From Branchiostoma lanceolatum (taxonomy: Eukaryota; Chordata; Leptocardii; Amphioxiformes; Branchiostomatidae): a stretch of DNA of 64,000 nt. This document shows, piece after piece, positions 45,937 through 57,700 of this stretch; position 1 is the stretch's first letter, and every line of letters starts with the position of its first letter. Both the position numbers and the translations under genes were made by a program. Where the stretch lies: the NCBI RefSeq assembly GCF_035083965.1, contig NC_089731.1, positions 10,638,001 through 10,702,000 on the forward strand, written 5' to 3'. The notes beneath the pieces were generated by a model. That model saw only the letters and a list, made by a program, of their open reading frames with translations, did no database searches and was not told the origin of the DNA.

Positions 45937-48807
45937 TCAAGTTTGAGGTCGCTTACATCTACTCGTGACTAATTTAAGAACCCCCCTCTTTTCCATCTCT
46001 TTCAACAGCCTGAACTCTGTGGTGAAATTGTGTACTGAGTCCATAATGGCTGGTTCAATGTAGTCATCTGGGTAGTAATGATACGAGAGAGTGTCATAGG
46101 TCACAGCGATGTTAGATTTGTATGGATAGAATCCGTACAGCGTGATGTCGTCACACACGTTAGTTGCCATGACGACGGCCGTCAGCCCTGTGGTGACTAG
46201 ACGCCCAATATGGCGGCTGATGTCAGGGAATATCTTCCTCATGATTCTGTTCGGATGGAAGTACAAAGTGTACATGCATGAGGAGCATATAATGATCACG
46301 GAAATGTATCGAATTTACTAAAGTAATCCAAGATATATAATACAGCAAAATCTGCTCAAGAAAAGACCACTTGAGGGACTGATAAAATCTTGTCTTTGTG
46401 GACAGGTGGTCACTTTATCATATACAGACAGGATTCTTAGGCCCGGTTTAGACACGCGTTTCCAAGCACACTCAAAGTACACTTAGCCGAAGTCTGTTTA
46501 CACACGGGTGTGACGACCGCAGTAAATCTCGCTTCGAGTCCTGACACAGCCCCCCCCCCCCCGAGTCGGACTCAGGGTGTGCCCGGAAAATGCGTGTCTA
46601 AACCGGGCCTTAATGCTTGTGTCAATGGGAAAGTCACCAACATGTGGTCACATTGGCCAGGTGGTTCTTCTGCAAAGTCTGATTCTGATATATTATGTTT
46701 ATGTACGGATTTAAAAATAGTTTGAAGGGTGCACCAGGTTGTACTAAAGGTGGCGTGAAAAGGTGGGACTGTGACAGATTTACTTACCTTTTCACGTCGT
46801 TCAGAGGATAGAAGTATTTCAGCGTAACAGTTATCCAGTTGGATCTAACAGCATTGAAAAAGAAGCGGAAAAGTTCCTCTCTCTTCCCCATAGGGAAAAT
46901 GAATATCGACCCGTCCAGTCGTTTCAGTCTACTTCTGTAAACGTTCATGGATGTGTTCAATGTAAGGCTCTTCTGTACCCTCTCTACGATTTGCTTGTTC
47001 ATGAATATGAGGCTAGTTTTACTCCCAACGTCACGTTCGTATCCTGTAATGGGAGCGAGGCTAAAACGGATGACGTAATCGTGCGAGTCGATGTCTTCAC
47101 CGCAAAGGCTGCCGGACAGGACGCCACCATTCCCGACTACTGCGCATGTGCGATGAGGAACGATTTCGTTCCGTCCCTGAAGGAAACATTCCTTGTCGTG
47201 ATTTTTTCCACAGAAGACCATCTCCTTCGGTTTCTTGCGACCCCTCAGCTCCATACTTATGAAGTGATCTGGCCTAAATCTTCTCGCGTAACTTCTGTAA
47301 GAAAAAAGTTGAATGGAAAAATGAAGTTGACGGTTCAAAGAAAATAGCAGCCATTGATGAGTCTTGAACACTGCTTGAGGCAGACTCGATTTGAACCTGC
47401 TAGAATCTTATAGAAAGTGAAAGATATACACAATGTCATATTTTGTCTCAGATGTGATATACATTGCCACTTAATCCGTTCTATTTAGAAATGTAAGTGA
47501 AATACTTTCCATTCATTTCGCTATATATGAGCAGTGAAAGCAAGCATTGTATATTTGGATAACGAAAAACGACATATCGATTGTCGGAGAACAATGGGAT
47601 ATTCATTATAATGCCCCCTGTCGATAATTAATCACACTATTCATGGTTCATTAATATTTCATGGGAGCAAATTGTGCTTTTTGTTGCATATTTCATTCTT
47701 GGTAACAGTTATGCAATGCATTAGGCCCATTAGTGGACCATATGTAAAAAGAAAATGGGTCAAAAGTTATTTGTTTGCATGCATGCAGCAAATATGATTT
47801 ATAAGCAGCGATCAATAAAAAAGGGTAATATAGACATGCAGTGCAGATTTTGAGGTAAGGAAAAGGACGGTCATTTCCGTATATAGTCTTCACATACTAT
47901 ACTAAATCTTATAAACGATAGGATATTAAATTTACGTCAATCTAAGTTAATTCTGCTTGTATAGTCAGAATGTTTGCCGCATGGGGCAAGTGGCGATGTT
48001 CGGGCTATGTTTTTACAGTATGTCAGTGCCATTCACCAAAGTCATGAAACTATGATTCACTAATCCTCCAACATAAGCGTTTTTACCTTATTCTGTCCAA
48101 GGTCTGGTCGTCATCCCAGACTTGAGTGTCGGCTCCGATGGGGTCGTACCAGTAGTTTCTCCTTCCAGGCTTCTTGATCATTTGGACAGTTTGGTTTGAC
48201 GTATGCCCCGTTTCGTTTCCAACCCTGAGAGAGGTCCTGATAGCCTTGGTAGTAGTCAGTCCCCTTGATGTCTTCTTGGCGTAGTTCCACAGTGCTTTGG
48301 GTGAGTAGTTGCTGGAGAAATGTACATTCAAATTTGGTAACATGCATAATGCAAATGCACCCATGAAGCCACCTCCAAAATGTCTAATAACTTGTACAAG
48401 GAAGCCTTGTTTGTAAATACAAGCAAGCCGTGGTAAATACAAAACTAATCCCCTTGTTCTTTCATACATTACAATCAAGTCTAACATTATATTACTAGCG
48501 TACTTGCTATCGTTCATTAACAGCCATGATGTAGAAAACCAGGGATTATTATGGAGTAGGGTGTTACTTTACCCAAATGATTCTTCAATACTCTTAGAAT
48601 GCGATTTTAGTTTTCATCGAGCATTTTTCCAACTTGACATTTTTCGGCAATATCAAGTACATGCAGCAACGTTATATTCTAATTCTAGTTGTGCCCCTGT
48701 AAGAGTTCTTACCTTAAATCCGTCCTGTGGATGATCAGGATGAACGGAGTCGAAGTGAAAAGAAGCACAAGAAAACAGACGAACTTCATTTCATGCAGAC
48801 AGCCCAT
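45937..48807 (-). CDS. ST8SIA-like: ST8Sia-like alpha-2,8-sialyltransferase A (4 coding exons, 378 aa)
   Basis: Golgi glycosyltransferase of the GT29 family, expected to move sialic acid from CMP-sialic acid to a glycan. Exons 5'-3' on the minus strand: 48807-48713, 48311-48087, 47294-46788, 46246-45937; intron phases are 2,2,2. Residues 1-6 are cytosolic, about 8-26 form the type II anchor and 27-150 the stem. Sialylmotif L is at 157-202 ([20 protein letters not shown]), motif S at about 293-315 ([14 protein letters not shown]), motif III at H332-Y334 and motif VS has H348 and E353. C157/C307 and C171/C373 fit the ST8Sia disulfides. The usual RCNLAP is RFSLAP here, so the Asn that contacts CMP in solved sialyltransferases is Ser. 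Length matches the ST8Sia family. Its closest relative in the window is the gene at 60047-62825. Acceptor linkage and chain length cannot be told. A possible AATAAA lies near 45395-45390 (minus). Confidence 0.93.
46437..46613. mobile_element. MITE with GGCCCGGTTTAGACACGC termini
   Basis: The ends ttaggcccggtttagacacg and, inverted, ttaaggcccggtttagacac form about 26-bp terminal inverted repeats around a poly-C-containing core. It lies in the last intron of sialyltransferase gene A. No coding content. Confidence 0.8.
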
Positions 48808-50536
48808 CGCTACAATATGTCTTCTGGCACAAACTGTAGAACTCTTCACACGAAGTCTTCCGTAAGCTCTTACATCGGTCTCTAAGAGCTAAGAGCTGTA
48901 GCTCGGGTTTTGTTGCACCGAACGAATGAAAGAAGGCCCTCGCAACAGTCTTCAGGCGCGTCATATCATAGTTACCGTGTTATGATCGATCGGTTTTTAA
49001 TCGTGATCCGACACGATATCATTTGGCCTTTCTGTTGTTGCACGAGATGATATCAGATGCGTTACTCGTTACTGTGACATGATAACAATTGGATACATCA
49101 AATGGCTCGCCTGGCCATCGATCGACTGACCTTACTTAGCCTTTCTGATTCAAAACGGCGCCCAGAACTATGAATTCGCCTCGTTATTTAAACATAGATA
49201 GACTGCCTGTGAGTTATTAAGTCAAGCGCAGTGTCAATATAAAGATGTAAGTGCCGTGACTCTGTATGAGACTCATAAAAAGATAAAGGTAACCAGTCAT
49301 CCTCAACTGACCATGATGGCTTTCCCGCCATGTTGTGTTTGGTCACGCTCTTGCCGTTGGTCGCCATGGTGAACTGATAATGAATATAAAACTATCAAAC
49401 ATTTATTCGTTGTCTGACATATTCTTTGGCTTAATTTCAACAAACCTGTCCACCACGACAAGTAGAGTTAGTGTACTGACAGGAAATACAACTTATCACT
49501 CTCGGTAAAAATTCCATGGCCGGGAAAGACGCCGCAGACAAAACCAAGTTCAGTGAACTGACGTTAACAGCTCATCAGACGAGGCGTCCTATGGTCTCGG
49601 ACTGTATGATCGGTTTGACTTTATAGGCTCTTTGATTACCTTACACTCAAGTTATTGGCATCCTCAGGTAGAAAACAATAAAAGAATGGGCAGCACCCAG
49701 GAATGGCAACCAATAACTGACGGATCCAAGTGCATGTTTTTTTCCCGCACGTGTGGACTGATCTGCTTCATCAAAGTTAATTAGTTACTACCAGTTTCTA
49801 GTGGTCTGGTAAAAGCCCTGCTTAAGGCGGAGCAATCAATATAAAGAGTACTTCTGTTTATTGCACACCCTTCCAGCACATTTTGGCAGCTGTTTAATGT
49901 AGAATTTTAATGGGGTCGAAGAGACCGAAGGTCTCCTTAAGAAGATCTTATATAACCTCCGTGAAGCTGCCAGAAGTGGTAGAGTCAGAAGACATTGACG
50001 TTCCTTGAATGATGATAAAGACTGCGGGGCTCTGTAAATGAATGATATGTAGAAACAAGGCCGTCCACAATCTTAGCTACTATTATGATAGCTCTTGATC
50101 TGGGAGAGGCCGAACAAGGTTTTTTGTAACACCGTTTGCTCTCGTTTGGGACTATGCAAATATGTACAATACAGAACATTATTATATAATAAGAAAACAC
50201 TTCTTTCAATGTACAAGTTTGTTAGTCGCATCAGAAATACTAGTCTTTATTAATTGTTGAGATTTGTTGATGTTTTATGGTGGCACAGAACCCGGAGTGT
50301 ATATCTAGTATGGTTCTAGTTGACAACAGACACACGCACAAACGCTACCCAAAATATGACCTTCTGAACGAAGGTAACAAATGCGTTGAATTGTATACCG
50401 ATTATTCCAACATCGCGAATGATACCTTTTGTTCTTGAAATGACCCCCCCCCCCCCATACTGATATTTAGAGAAATGAGTAAGTTGTATGTTAGATTTTA
50501 CCCACGGAAGAAGTCACGTGTCGTTCATTGCGTCAC

Positions 50537-50552
50537 AACTCTCGCGAGAGTT
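50537..50552. promoter_or_regulatory. Perfect TCTCGCGAGA palindrome, candidate core promoter element
   Basis: The 16-bp sequence aactctcgcgagagtt is its own reverse complement and contains TCTCGCGAGA, a motif known to mark TATA-less, often bidirectional promoters in animals. It lies between two divergent genes, about 1.2 kb upstream of the CRAL-TRIO start and 1.7 kb upstream of sialyltransferase A. A promoter role is inferred. Confidence 0.35.
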
Positions 50553-51207
50553 GGCCAAACCTCTTTATGTAATTACACTCGTAATTACCAGGAAACAAGT
50601 CCCTCTGAGTCGTCTTCTACCAGTGACGTTGCTTTGTGGTAAGAAATGCCATGCATTCATTACGGTTGTACAAGTCTGGGATGTACGGTGTTTTTATTAA
50701 GTCTGACACGAAGAACGATAAAGATATAGTATGTAAATTCATTACATATTTACCTTATATATTCAATGCATGTTACCCCCCTCCTAAATAGCAATACGCA
50801 CAAGTTAAAAACTCGTGTTGTGATTGATCGACTCGACTCTAAAGTGCATTTTGCATACATTTCTATTGAGATGGTGTCAACCAAAATACACAGTGTTTAT
50901 TGTGGAAGCTAAGAACAGCAACAGCAACACATATGGAAAAACTATTTTGTTGATTTTTGGCGTATACTACAAATTCTCCGGTCAGTTGGTTTTGAACTTT
51001 GCATCGGCAAACAAGCTGTGTTTACATAACGTTGGTACCAGGTGCGGTGCAAGATGAAGTTATGCGTAACCTAATAAAGCTCACATTTCTGCATACAAGA
51101 CTATCGTTTTGACACAATTTACTTGCTTAGATTTTGCAAGAAGTAATTTGTCTCTATATCCAGTAAAGAAACGTCGGGTTTAGAGTTTCATACTGGCCAA
51201 ATATGTT

Positions 51208-51351
51208 AAGATATCATAATCTCCAAGCAGATCTAACGGTTGCATGCAAAGACCGTATCCAACTGGCAAAAGGAGTTGCAATGAAAACTCATTTTGCCAG
51301 TTGGATACGGTCTTTGCGACCGTTAGATCTGCTTGGAGATTAAAGATATCA
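51208..51351. mobile_element. Foldback MITE, TAATCTCCAAGCAG family, with 9-bp target duplication
   Basis: The element spans 51217-51342 and is flanked by the perfect repeat aagatatca (51208-51216 and 51343-51351). The ends taatctccaagcagatctaa and its inverse continue into arms (accgtatccaactggcaaaa), leaving only a short loop. Confidence 0.92.
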
Positions 51352-51751
51352 GTCGTACTTGTATACGGTCACGATCACTGCATTTTTCATATTTCTGTCG
51401 TTATGATAGTGGAGCATATGATGTCATATCTACAGAACTCATATAATCATGTGTGATCTTTTATTGCTCTAGTTTATCGCATCCTTGTTTTATGAGCGCC
51501 GTTGTTCCCGTAAAATAGCGGTCTATTCGTTCATAAACTTAATGCTCTGCCACCACCATTTTAAAGAAACAATGTGTTCGGGATCCCAGACACTGTGAAT
51601 TATTAACACCGCTTGCCACTTCCTTATGTGCCGTAGTAAATCATTGTTGGCCGCGTGCAAACATGAAAAGAACCCTTGGTCAATGACGTGTGTTGTTTTC
51701 TTGCGTATTTGTAGGTCCGGTCCACATAGATTTCCGTAAATACTCATCAAA

Positions 51752-54700
51752 ATGGCAGAGGACGAGAAATACGTCTGCACTCTGAGCTCGGCCATGAAGA
51801 AAATGGCGGAAGACGAGCTGAACGAGACGGACTTGAACCGCGACCGTGACATTGAAGCCCTTCGGGAGAAGGTGAAGGGGCCGCCGAGACTGAACCCCCG
51901 CACGGACGGAGGGTTTCTCGTGCGGTTCCTCCGTACACGGAAGTATAATGTGGAGAGGGCGTTCCAGGTAACATTTTGTACATGTAACGCTACGTACATC
52001 TGTTGGAAAGAAGGGATAGAAAAAGCCTCCCAACTAGCTACATTTGGTGGTGTTTCAGAGCCATGGTTGTTTCCTTTTGAGAGGATTTTGTGTCATAGAC
52101 ACAGCACAACGTTTCACATCAGTAATATACATACTACACTTTTGTTCCAGCTTGTCCAGTCTTACTACAAGGCAAGGACAGACGCACCGGAGTTCTTTGA
52201 CAACTTCACGCCCTCCTCGGTGTGTCACGTGTTGGAGTCTGGGATCATAGCCGTGATGAGGGACAGGGACAAGGAGGGCAGAAGAGTAATGGTCTTCAGA
52301 GTCGGTAACTGTCCACAATATCATCGATAACGTTATAATACACAATTTGTTTTCGCTGATTATTCGCCTGTTATCGTAAGTTGATACGCCACCTTCCTCT
52401 TCCAATATCTAGTATTCTGCCGATGTATATATATGTAGTTATAGGATAACATCCGGGTCTCAGCAATTGCACCCTGGGATACCGTTAACTACGGGACAGG
52501 CACTGCAGAACCTAATCTCCAAGCAGATCTACACGGGGCGCGAAAATCGTATATGCTAGCCAGAGAAGGTCCAGTCAGCCAGATAAGCTGGCTGGAGCTT
52601 ATCTGGTTGACTGGACCTTCTCTGGCTAGCATATCCGATTTTCGCGCCCCGTGTAGATCTGCTTGGAGATTATGCAGAACCTACAATGTAGGTTGAAGGA
52701 CAAAACGCATCGTAACGTTGGTTAATGTTCTCATTAGATTAAAATCACTGCTCATATAACATGTTTTCAAGTTTATTGTAACGTAGCAGACCACAACTTT
52801 TCTAACAAGCAAATTATTGTCTTTACTACATATTTGTTCCATCACACGTTGACAGACAAGTGGGACCCTGTCGTCATCAAATTGGCCGATATCTTCAAAG
52901 CGGGGTTCTTGCTGATGGAAAAAATCATCGAGGTACGTGTGTTGTGTCGCAGCCGCATACAGTACGTCGTACAATGTTTTCATAGTAGGAGTTTTAGCAA
53001 GGCTATAGCAGAACTGACTGTCGAGGATCTGTGGCAACCTTTCATTACATGGCATTTTGCACGGCATATCCACCACTGCCCGGAGAATAATATAGATATC
53101 TTGTCGTAAACAAAGCATACCACGATTTGACAGGAACTTCAAGTAAGATCACGTCGTTGTTGTCGCCCCCCTCCCCCATCATTCCTCCTATACATGTACA
53201 TCCTTATATTGTCCCGTTGTAGGAGGAGGAGACCCAGGTTGCCGGAGTGACGTTTATTGAGGACCTTGCGGGGATGACTGCGAACCACGTGTACTACGCC
53301 TCCAGCCCTACACTGATGTACAAGGGCTATGGAGCCTTTCAAGTAGGGGAATGGTCATTGACAAAATTGTTTTGGTTCAGGATGTATGAATTATAGGCAT
53401 ATTAGCCCGAAATATACATTTTTGGTCTGAAAATGGCAAGAAATTTCAGAACATCTGGGCAGGAATTGAGATCCTGCATATCTAGGTTTGTTACCTTCGC
53501 GACGAATGGTTTCGTCGAGAAGGTTATGCGACGGTGCTTGTCTGTGTGTCTGTTAGTGAACAGAATAAGTCGAGAACGCCTGGATGGTTTGTTGTCGTAG
53601 TTGGTGTGTCGGTGTGTATGTGTCAAATCTCAAGATGATTAGATTTTGGGCAAAGTGTTTTGCATAATTAACGAGAAAAGTGTAAAAATGTGTTCAATTG
53701 TATGCTTTACTATGCGTTCTGGTTGGGACGTGTGGGGTGTATTGTTTCAGGGGATATTGATGGGGTCACAGATGGGGGGCAAAGTTGGTCATGAGGGGTC
53801 AGGCGGGAGACGTCAGTTATTGGGAAAAATTGGCTATCAGCCAGCTGTATTCATTGGTGTGGAATGTGGTGGACGAGGCAAAAGTCAGATGTCGGAAGGG
53901 GTAGGGAAAAGGTATTAGGAGAAAGTGGTGTGGAATTGGGCGGGGGGAGACCAAAATTGGATATTCACTGCCTTACCTCGGGGAGAACCAGCAGTACTCG
54001 TGTGTCACAGTATGGGAAAAGGACGTTGTTCAGGGTAGGTGAGTTAACCATGTTATATCTAAGAAGGAAGAGGCGATTGACAGGAAGACCAAGGTTGCGC
54101 TGGGGCATGCCCTAAAGGCTTTAACGGCATTGTGAGAATTATCCTGGCGTCACTGGTAAGAAATCGATGAATATCGCTATGACTTTACGAAGTGAACGGG
54201 AAAATAAGACGCTACACTGACATTTGAAAAGAAACGTTTATATAAAGAAGCCGTTGACAGTCTCTAAGTCCCATCTGTGGCAAAGTAGGGTTCGTGACAT
54301 AAGTCCCCTCTGAGCGCAATGTGTTGGTTTACATGTTATATTACGCAACTTGTATGGCCGTAAAGCCAACAAGAGTCCGTAGGACACAATTCTCCGTGAA
54401 GTATTTATAGTATGTACAAGTATTGACCCACACAAATTGCATCTCTTCTCAGTCCAAGTAGTGTTTTAGAGCAAGTAAAGAAAAAGTGTTTGTTTATATT
54501 TTTCTTTCAATACAGGAGTGGTCAACCTGCTGAAAAGTATGTTTTTACAGTATGGCACAGATGGGATCTAGAAATTCCGGGAAAAGCCACAAAGTTAGAT
54601 CTAGATGGCCCCTTTTCAATTATCAACGAACCATTCAGCCTTACAACTAAGATGTATCAGAAATCACAAATATGCAGTAAATCCTGTTTCCACAATTTAT

Positions 54701-57700
54701 TGCAGGCCGGCCTGATCTATAGCTATCAAGCTATTTGCAATAAAAAAAGGCTCATTTATATTATCGTAACATAATTTCACGAAGGTCAAAGGTCACCGGA
54801 TCTAACCACCCGGAAGTGACACTGGCGCGCGCACTTTTCTGAGAGATATTTCTCAACAATCTTTCATCCCCTGCGTAAACTTTTTACATTGTCACAGCCT
54901 CCGTATTATAAACTACAAGTGTGGTAAGTTTGAAGGTCCAGAGATTTGCCATTTTCACACTGTGCGTAAAAATGCATCGTCCGTCCCGTGCGCACATACT
55001 GTATGCGAGTTGCGAGGGACACGGCATACTTAATACACAGACTGGAGCTCACTCGGCACATGTTCGCAGCTAAAACTCACAATTCCCGTTGCCGCATTGG
55101 TATGTAACTTGGTATATCGTTTGCTAGGTTGCGTGTGGTGATGCACGTTGTCTATTTTTCAATGTAACAGTGACTATACGATCACAGCAAGTAAGGAAGA
55201 TTTATACCCCGTATCTGCCTGAAGTATTCCAGTCATGCATAACGGATTATAACATGGTCCCTATGGCAGGGCAGTGGGACATAGCATTAATTATAGGGGT
55301 GCAATTACGATATTGGATTGACGTTTAAAGTAGTTATGGTGTAACAAAGCTATTGTGCATCACCACGCCGAACCAGGCAAACGATATGCCAAGTAACACA
55401 CCAATGCGACAACGGGATCGTGAGTTATAGCTGCGAACGCGCAAACAAATGCAATCCCAATACTCCCAGAAGGAGGTCATCCTCCTTCCCGGAGTAATAA
55501 AGGAATAGTATTGTTGGAGACAGCATGGGAATACCGAGCATGTCTGTGTGTCTGTTAGTGAACACGATAAGTCGAGAATTCTTGGAAGGATTGTCTTGGT
55601 ATTTGGTATGTTGGTAGGTCTCGATGAAACCTGAAAATGATTAGATTTTGGGCCCCCTATCGGCTTGTTACGGTACTGCAGCGGAACTTCATGTTATGAT
55701 ATCTCGTGTTGTGGACATGCTATGGAACTGATTTTTGAGTGGTAGATAGCTCGTTGGGCAGAGAGTAAGTGGTATAGGTTTGGGCCCCCTAGCAACTTTT
55801 TTGGAACTGCAGGGGTAGGTTTTGCTTCAGACTTTGAAAGGGAATAACTCAAGAAGGGCTTGATGGAAGGTCATGATTTTTTGCATGTACATAGCTTGAG
55901 CGATGATGTACATGATTGGATACTTATTATGCAAATCAGTAACTAATTTGCATAATTAATGAGGAAAGTTTATACATTCATCAATTTCCATGATAGGACT
56001 CGCAAACATGTGACATATGTAACTGAGGAAGAGAGAAATATTAATAGATATCAGCTATGCAAATGAGAACCTCATTTACATAATTAATGAGAAAATAATA
56101 TAACTCGAGATGGGCTTGATGGATGGTCATGATTTTTGGTATGTAGATAGCTTATGTGATGCTTTGTATGATTGGATGATAATTATGCAAATCAGATTAT
56201 AATTAATGAGGCAATTTTAAAAACCTGCTGTGTTCCATGATATGACTATTCAAATATGTGACATTTGTAACTGAGGAAGAGAGGAATGTCAATAGATAGA
56301 AATTATGCAAATGTAGGCCTAATTTGCATAATTCATGAGAAACTACTATCATTCCATACTAGTTTAGAATACATCAATGTACATTTGTACCAAATCTGCT
56401 GCTTGCTTGTAGACAAGTTTGCACAATTTTTCAGCTATACCGGTGGACTATTATCAACACAGTCTGTTCTAACTAGTTTCCATTTGATTATTTCATTTGG
56501 TTATCTGGCAAACGTAGTGCTTAAACGCTTTGTATATCATGACGTAAAACAAGCGAGGAAGCCCTGGACGTTTTGAAGGAAATCGGTAGTTATTTCAAGT
56601 TTACTTGTCATAATAAAAAAAAAATTATTATTACAGTTGTATTTGCTTTACAGAATGCCTTCCCCTGCCGGATTAAGGGTGTTCACTACTTGAACGAGTC
56701 TCCACTGTTTGACGGAGTTTTTGCCATCATCAAGCCAGTCTTGTCTGAGAAGATCAAATCTAGGGTGGGTGATACACTGTGTTCTATTCATTTTGTCAAC
56801 ACCAACACTGTTTCTGATTAATGATAGTGGCCGTCAATCAAAACTGCTCACTACGTTTCACCGTCCTAGAATTTCTAATAGAATGATAGAAGTAGGTCAT
56901 CATTACTCCTGTGTGCGTGTTTCTAATTGGTTAATTCACGGGTTCGCCATATAAACTACACCTTGGAGACAAAATACCTCCGCCCCTGCGGCGTCGCCAA
57001 AAACAACGACTTATTAACTCCTACTGTCCCGCGATTAATTCTGTTGGTTAGGCGTAGACAAGAATTATAACCCCATGAGTAGGTCATCACTACGATTTAC
57101 GGCCCCTAGACGCTGATAATACCCTTGATTCTTGTGGGACCTGGATCTGCGCCCATACCCATAAATCTTCGTTATTGATGAGTTGATGCTGACCTGCGTA
57201 GTGATCCATACTTAATATTGTCAAACTACATGGAAATAAGAAACAGTGTTGACATTGGTGAGAATCTATAGTACATGAAGCAACGTTGGTTTTCCCCTGG
57301 GTTTGTTTGAATCTGGTGTTGTCAATTAAAGGTCAAACATGATTGCACATCGGGCAAAATGATTGCTTTATTGATATGTGTCACTCAAGTTTGTTTACTT
57401 CTGGGCTGTGATTTCTAATAGCGCATGCGTGTAGGGTGCCCGTTGAGTGTGTTGGAATATAGTACCGGGTATACAGCATTAAAACTTCTTTTCTTTGAAA
57501 AATCTGGTGCCTTTCTGTCAGTTTCGAGGTGTATGTGATAGGTCAGGCTTTTTTTCTCATTGATTTTAGCCCAAAACCTGTGTTTTTGAAGTGTCGGGAG
57601 ACTGCCAGGGGAAGTAGTCCCAAGGGGTGTGATCAGGTTGATTCTTGGAGACTGGAGGTCAAAGGTTATGTTTTCGTCTTTTAGCGGCCATTTAAAGTTT

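Larger units (their letters stand above)
48808..51751. other. Intergenic between sialyltransferase A and CRAL-TRIO gene
   Basis: The two genes diverge here, so both promoters should lie in this interval. The only strong regulatory-looking site is the palindrome at 50537-50552. A MITE occupies 51217-51342. A possible splice acceptor (gcgtatttgtag) ends at 51714, suggesting a 5'-UTR intron of the CRAL-TRIO gene. No coding region was found. Confidence 0.5.

Noticed and set aside
53646-54115. Plus-strand frames in a G-rich stretch (MGKVFCIINEK and others)
   Set aside because: They lie inside intron 4 of the CRAL-TRIO gene, overlap dispersed repeats and show no homology.
53343-56653. Possible missing exon between CRAL-TRIO exons 4 and 5
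   Set aside because: Joining GYGAFQ directly to NAFPCRIKG gives nearly the same spacing as TTPA and RLBP1, so no exon is missing.
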